From positions 1 through 43,764 of the forward strand of contig CAIXGU010000254.1 of NCBI GenBank assembly GCA_903919045.1: a DNA stretch of 43,764 nucleotides, written 5' to 3'. The stretch is from an uncultured Eubacteriales bacterium. Lineage in GTDB: Bacteria > Bacillota > Clostridia > Saccharofermentanales > UBA5734. The stretch's first letter is position 1; each line of letters starts with the position of its first letter. Below, piece after piece: positions 41,728 through 43,764 of the stretch. The notes beneath the pieces are model-generated. The model was not told the DNA's origin. It saw only the letters and a list, made by a program, of their open reading frames with translations, and searched no databases. The position numbers were made by a program, and so were the translations under genes.

Positions 41728-42861
41728 ATGGAGGCACCGAAGGTCTATTTCACCGATTTCCGCACCGAGATGTACGGCGCCGGGCTGCCGGCGAAGCTGA
41801 AGAAGCTCCTGAAGAAGGCCGGCTTCGGGACGCTGGATATCGAGCACCGGTTCGTGGCCGTGAAGATGCATTTCGGCGAGCTCGGGAACGTCGCGTTCCT
41901 GCGCCCGAACTACGCGAAGGCCGTCGCGGACCTCGTGAAGGAGATGGGCGGACGCCCGTTCCTGACCGACGCGAACACCCTGTACCCGGGGAGCCGCAAG
42001 CACGCGCTCGAGCACCTCGAGACCGCCTGGGAGAACGGCTTCTCGCCGCTGTCCGCCGGTTGCCCCGTGCTCATCGCGGACGGCCTCAAGGGCACGGACG
42101 ACGTGGCCGTTCCAGTCCGCAACGGCGTGCTCCTCAAGGAGGCGAAGATCGGCCGCGCGGTGATGGACGCGGACGTCGTCGTCAGCCTCACGCATTTCAA
42201 GGGGCACGAGGCGACCGGCTTCGGCGGCGCGCTCAAGAATATCGGGATGGGCTGCGCGAGCCGCGCCGGGAAGTCCGAGCAGCACAGCTCGGGGAAGACC
42301 GCGGTCGATGCGGACGCCTGCACCGGCTGCCGCGTGTGCTGCAAGCAGTGCGCGAACGGCGCGATGCTCTTCGACCCGGTCGCGAAGAAGATGCGCATCG
42401 ACCCCGCCGCGTGCGTGGGCTGCGGCCGCTGCATCGGCGCGTGCGCCTTCGACGCGATCGCCCCGATGGAATCGAGCTCGAACGCCGACCTGAACCGCAA
42501 GATCGCCGAGTACGCCCAGGCGGTCCTCGACGGCCGGCCGCACTTCCACGCGAGCCTCGTGATGGACATCTCCCCGAACTGCGACTGCCACGGCGAGAAC
42601 GACGCGCCGATCCTCCCGGATGTCGGGATGTTCGCGTCCTTCGATCCCGTCGCGCTCGACCAGGCCTGCGTCGACGCCTGCCGCAAGCTCCCGCCGATGC
42701 CGAACTCGCAGCTCGCCGACAACCTCGCGCGCACCGGGTTCGTCGATCTCCATGATCCCTTCCGGAACAGCACGCCGGAGTCGGAGTGGAAGACCTGCCT
42801 CGCGCACGCCGAGAGGATCGGCCTCGGGCGCCGCGACTACACGCTCGTCCGCGTCAAGTAG
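41728..42861 (+). CDS. DUF362 protein with two [4Fe-4S] clusters
   Basis: The 377-residue protein has a DUF362 domain (about 1-190, 245-350). It is interrupted by a ferredoxin insert with CTGCRVCCKQC (C198, C201, C204, C208) and CVGCGRCIGAC (C229, C232, C235, C239), each a C-x2-C-x2-C-x3-C cluster site. VAVKMHFGELGN and SLTHFKGHEATGFGGALKNI are the typical DUF362 segments. Its biochemical role is not established; members are frequent in strict anaerobes and probably handle electron transfer. It has its own promoter-like sequence and does not look like part of the sugar operon. Its last eight bases overlap the 3' end of the convergent esterase gene. Confidence 0.93.
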   Translation: MEAPKVYFTDFRTEMYGAGLPAKLKKLLKKAGFGTLDIEHRFVAVKMHFGELGNVAFLRPNYAKAVADLVKEMGGRPFLTDANTLYPGSRKHALEHLETAWENGFSPLSAGCPVLIADGLKGTDDVAVPVRNGVLLKEAKIGRAVMDADVVVSLTHFKGHEATGFGGALKNIGMGCASRAGKSEQHSSGKTAVDADACTGCRVCCKQCANGAMLFDPVAKKMRIDPAACVGCGRCIGACAFDAIAPMESSSNADLNRKIAEYAQAVLDGRPHFHASLVMDISPNCDCHGENDAPILPDVGMFASFDPVALDQACVDACRKLPPMPNSQLADNLARTGFVDLHDPFRNSTPESEWKTCLAHAERIGLGRRDYTLVRVK

Positions 42862-43764
42862 GCGTCGTCTTCCTCCAGGTCCTGCCCTCGCCCCACATCC
42901 CCTCGAGCCAGTGCAGGACCAGCTGCGGCCAGACCGCGACGGCGGGTACGGGCCGCGCGGGGTCGGCCTCGTAGAGGCCCGCGAGGAACCGCATCCAGGC
43001 CTCCGCGAAGGCCTGCGGGTCGTCCGCCGCCACCGCGGAGCGCAGGGCCTCGGGCAGCGCCTCGGGACGCGTCCTCGCGAGCGCCGCGAGGTACTGCATC
43101 ACGGCCTCCATGCACGCGTCGGCGTCCTCGCCGAACTTGCCGGCCGCCCAGTCCTCGTCCGCCAGGCTGAGCCCGTGGCGCCCCTCGCGGAAGACATGGA
43201 GCTCGCACGGGACGCCCTGCGCGCGGCACGCCGCGGCGAAGCGCAGGCTGTTCTCGACGGGGACCAGCTCATCGGTCATCGTATGCCAGACGAACATCGG
43301 CGGCGCATGCGGCCCGACGCGCGTCTCGAGGCTGGCGGCGGCGAGCGCCTCCGTGGACGCGTCCCTCCCGAGGAGCGCGTGGAACGACCCTTCGTGCCAG
43401 ACGGCCGGATCGGTCGTGATCACGGGGTAGGACAGGACGACCGCGTCGGGCCGGTTGGGGACGCCCGGGAAGGCGGCGTCGGCGGGGTCGACCTCCGGGT
43501 GGCGCGTCGCGAGCGAGCCGGCGAGGTGGCCCCCGGCGGAGAAGCCGCACACGGCCACGCGGTCGGGCCGGACGCACCAGGCGTCGGCATGGTGCCGCAC
43601 GGCCTGCACGGCCCGCGACAGGTCCCGCAGCGGCTGCATCCCGAGCGGCGTCGTCTCCTCGTCGAACAGGCGGCCCGTGGCCGTCGAGTAGATCACGGTG
43701 AAGGCCTGGAAGCCGGCCTCGAAGAAGCGCATCGCGACGTTCTGCGCCTCGGTCGGGCTCGTGA
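42854..43764 (-). CDS. Alpha/beta-hydrolase carbohydrate esterase, 5' end cut by window edge
   Basis: The reading frame continues past the right edge: upstream of the internal methionine at 43732 it reads SPTEAQNVA, a segment expected in the middle of these esterases, so the true start lies outside the window. The visible part has VAVCGFSAGGHLAG with the nucleophile serine, DELVPVENS with the acid, and EGRHGLSLA with the histidine. It resembles the BD-FAE / acetyl-xylan-esterase-like serine hydrolases that remove acetyl or feruloyl groups from glycans. The last 80 residues form an extension beyond the hydrolase fold, with helices and a tryptophan-rich end (WPQLVLHWLEGMWGEGRTW). This tail is unusual and of unknown purpose. 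Confidence 0.88.
   Translation of the reverse strand, partial: TSPTEAQNVAMRFFEAGFQAFTVIYSTATGRLFDEETTPLGMQPLRDLSRAVQAVRHHADAWCVRPDRVAVCGFSAGGHLAGSLATRHPEVDPADAAFPGVPNRPDAVVLSYPVITTDPAVWHEGSFHALLGRDASTEALAAASLETRVGPHAPPMFVWHTMTDELVPVENSLRFAAACRAQGVPCELHVFREGRHGLSLADEDWAAGKFGEDADACMEAVMQYLAALARTRPEALPEALRSAVAADDPQAFAEAWMRFLAGLYEADPARPVPAVAVWPQLVLHWLEGMWGEGRTWRKTTPT

Noticed and set aside
1-43764. Search for CRISPR arrays, tRNA/rRNA genes, insertion sequences, long direct repeats and catabolite (cre) sites
   Set aside because: I saw no regularly spaced repeats, RNA-gene signatures, transposase motifs or convincing cre sequences when reading through the window.

Overview
The window is a GC-rich bacterial chromosome segment (about two thirds G+C by eye, strongly GC-biased third positions). 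It is given over almost entirely to uptake and breakdown of complex glycans. The gene families (YesM/YesN-type two-component system, LplA-type binding lipoproteins, MalF/MalG-type permeases without a local ATPase, DUF5696, YIP1, AAGGAGG-like ribosome sites) fit a GC-rich Bacillota, probably an anaerobic clostridial or Paenibacillus-like lineage. The Pro/Thr linkers after some lipoprotein cysteines are also common in Chloroflexota, so the phylum is an inference. I see no tRNA, rRNA, CRISPR array, insertion sequence or phage gene.

Left block (1-7323). The first 30 codons of a ribokinase-like gene run off the left edge, divergent from a cytosolic GH18 gene. A four-gene minus-strand operon follows, in transcription order: a GH18-like TIM-barrel protein of no family I recognise, a GH20 hexosaminidase, a Gfo/Idh/MocA oxidoreductase and a GH3 beta-glycosidase. 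None has a signal peptide.

Central block (7507-32353). About 25 kb is read in one direction with many 4-base ATGA-type overlaps. It starts with an LplA-like binding lipoprotein, a YesM-like sensor kinase, a YesN-like regulator, and a lipoprotein paralogue of the GH18-like protein. Next come a short binding lipoprotein, a GNRA-capped intercistronic hairpin, and a 962-residue binding protein carrying two tandem beta-sandwich modules. A permease pair, a beta-propeller/TPR membrane protein, a YIP1 membrane protein, a large DUF5696 lipoprotein and a second permease pair follow. The run ends with three cytosolic enzymes: an ADP-ribosylglycohydrolase-fold protein, a diverged GH38-like protein and a GH4 glycosidase. 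The module from 14971 to 26494 is the best candidate here for a poorly described system: it looks like a membrane-anchored glycan-processing and import machine.

Right block (32419-43764). It holds a GNAT acetyltransferase, a GH38 alpha-mannosidase, a GH172 (DUF2961) enzyme, and an AraC regulator divergent from L-fucose isomerase. A URO-D-family protein and a SASA-type SGNH esterase follow fucose isomerase. The window closes with a DUF362/ferredoxin protein and an alpha/beta-hydrolase esterase cut by the right edge.

Together the genes suggest that oligosaccharides containing HexNAc, mannose, fucose and possibly acetyl groups are sensed outside, bound by several lipoproteins, imported through two permease pairs energised by an ATPase encoded elsewhere, and dismantled in the cytoplasm. 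The exact substrate cannot be read from the sequence; N-glycan- or mucin-like material is one reasonable guess.
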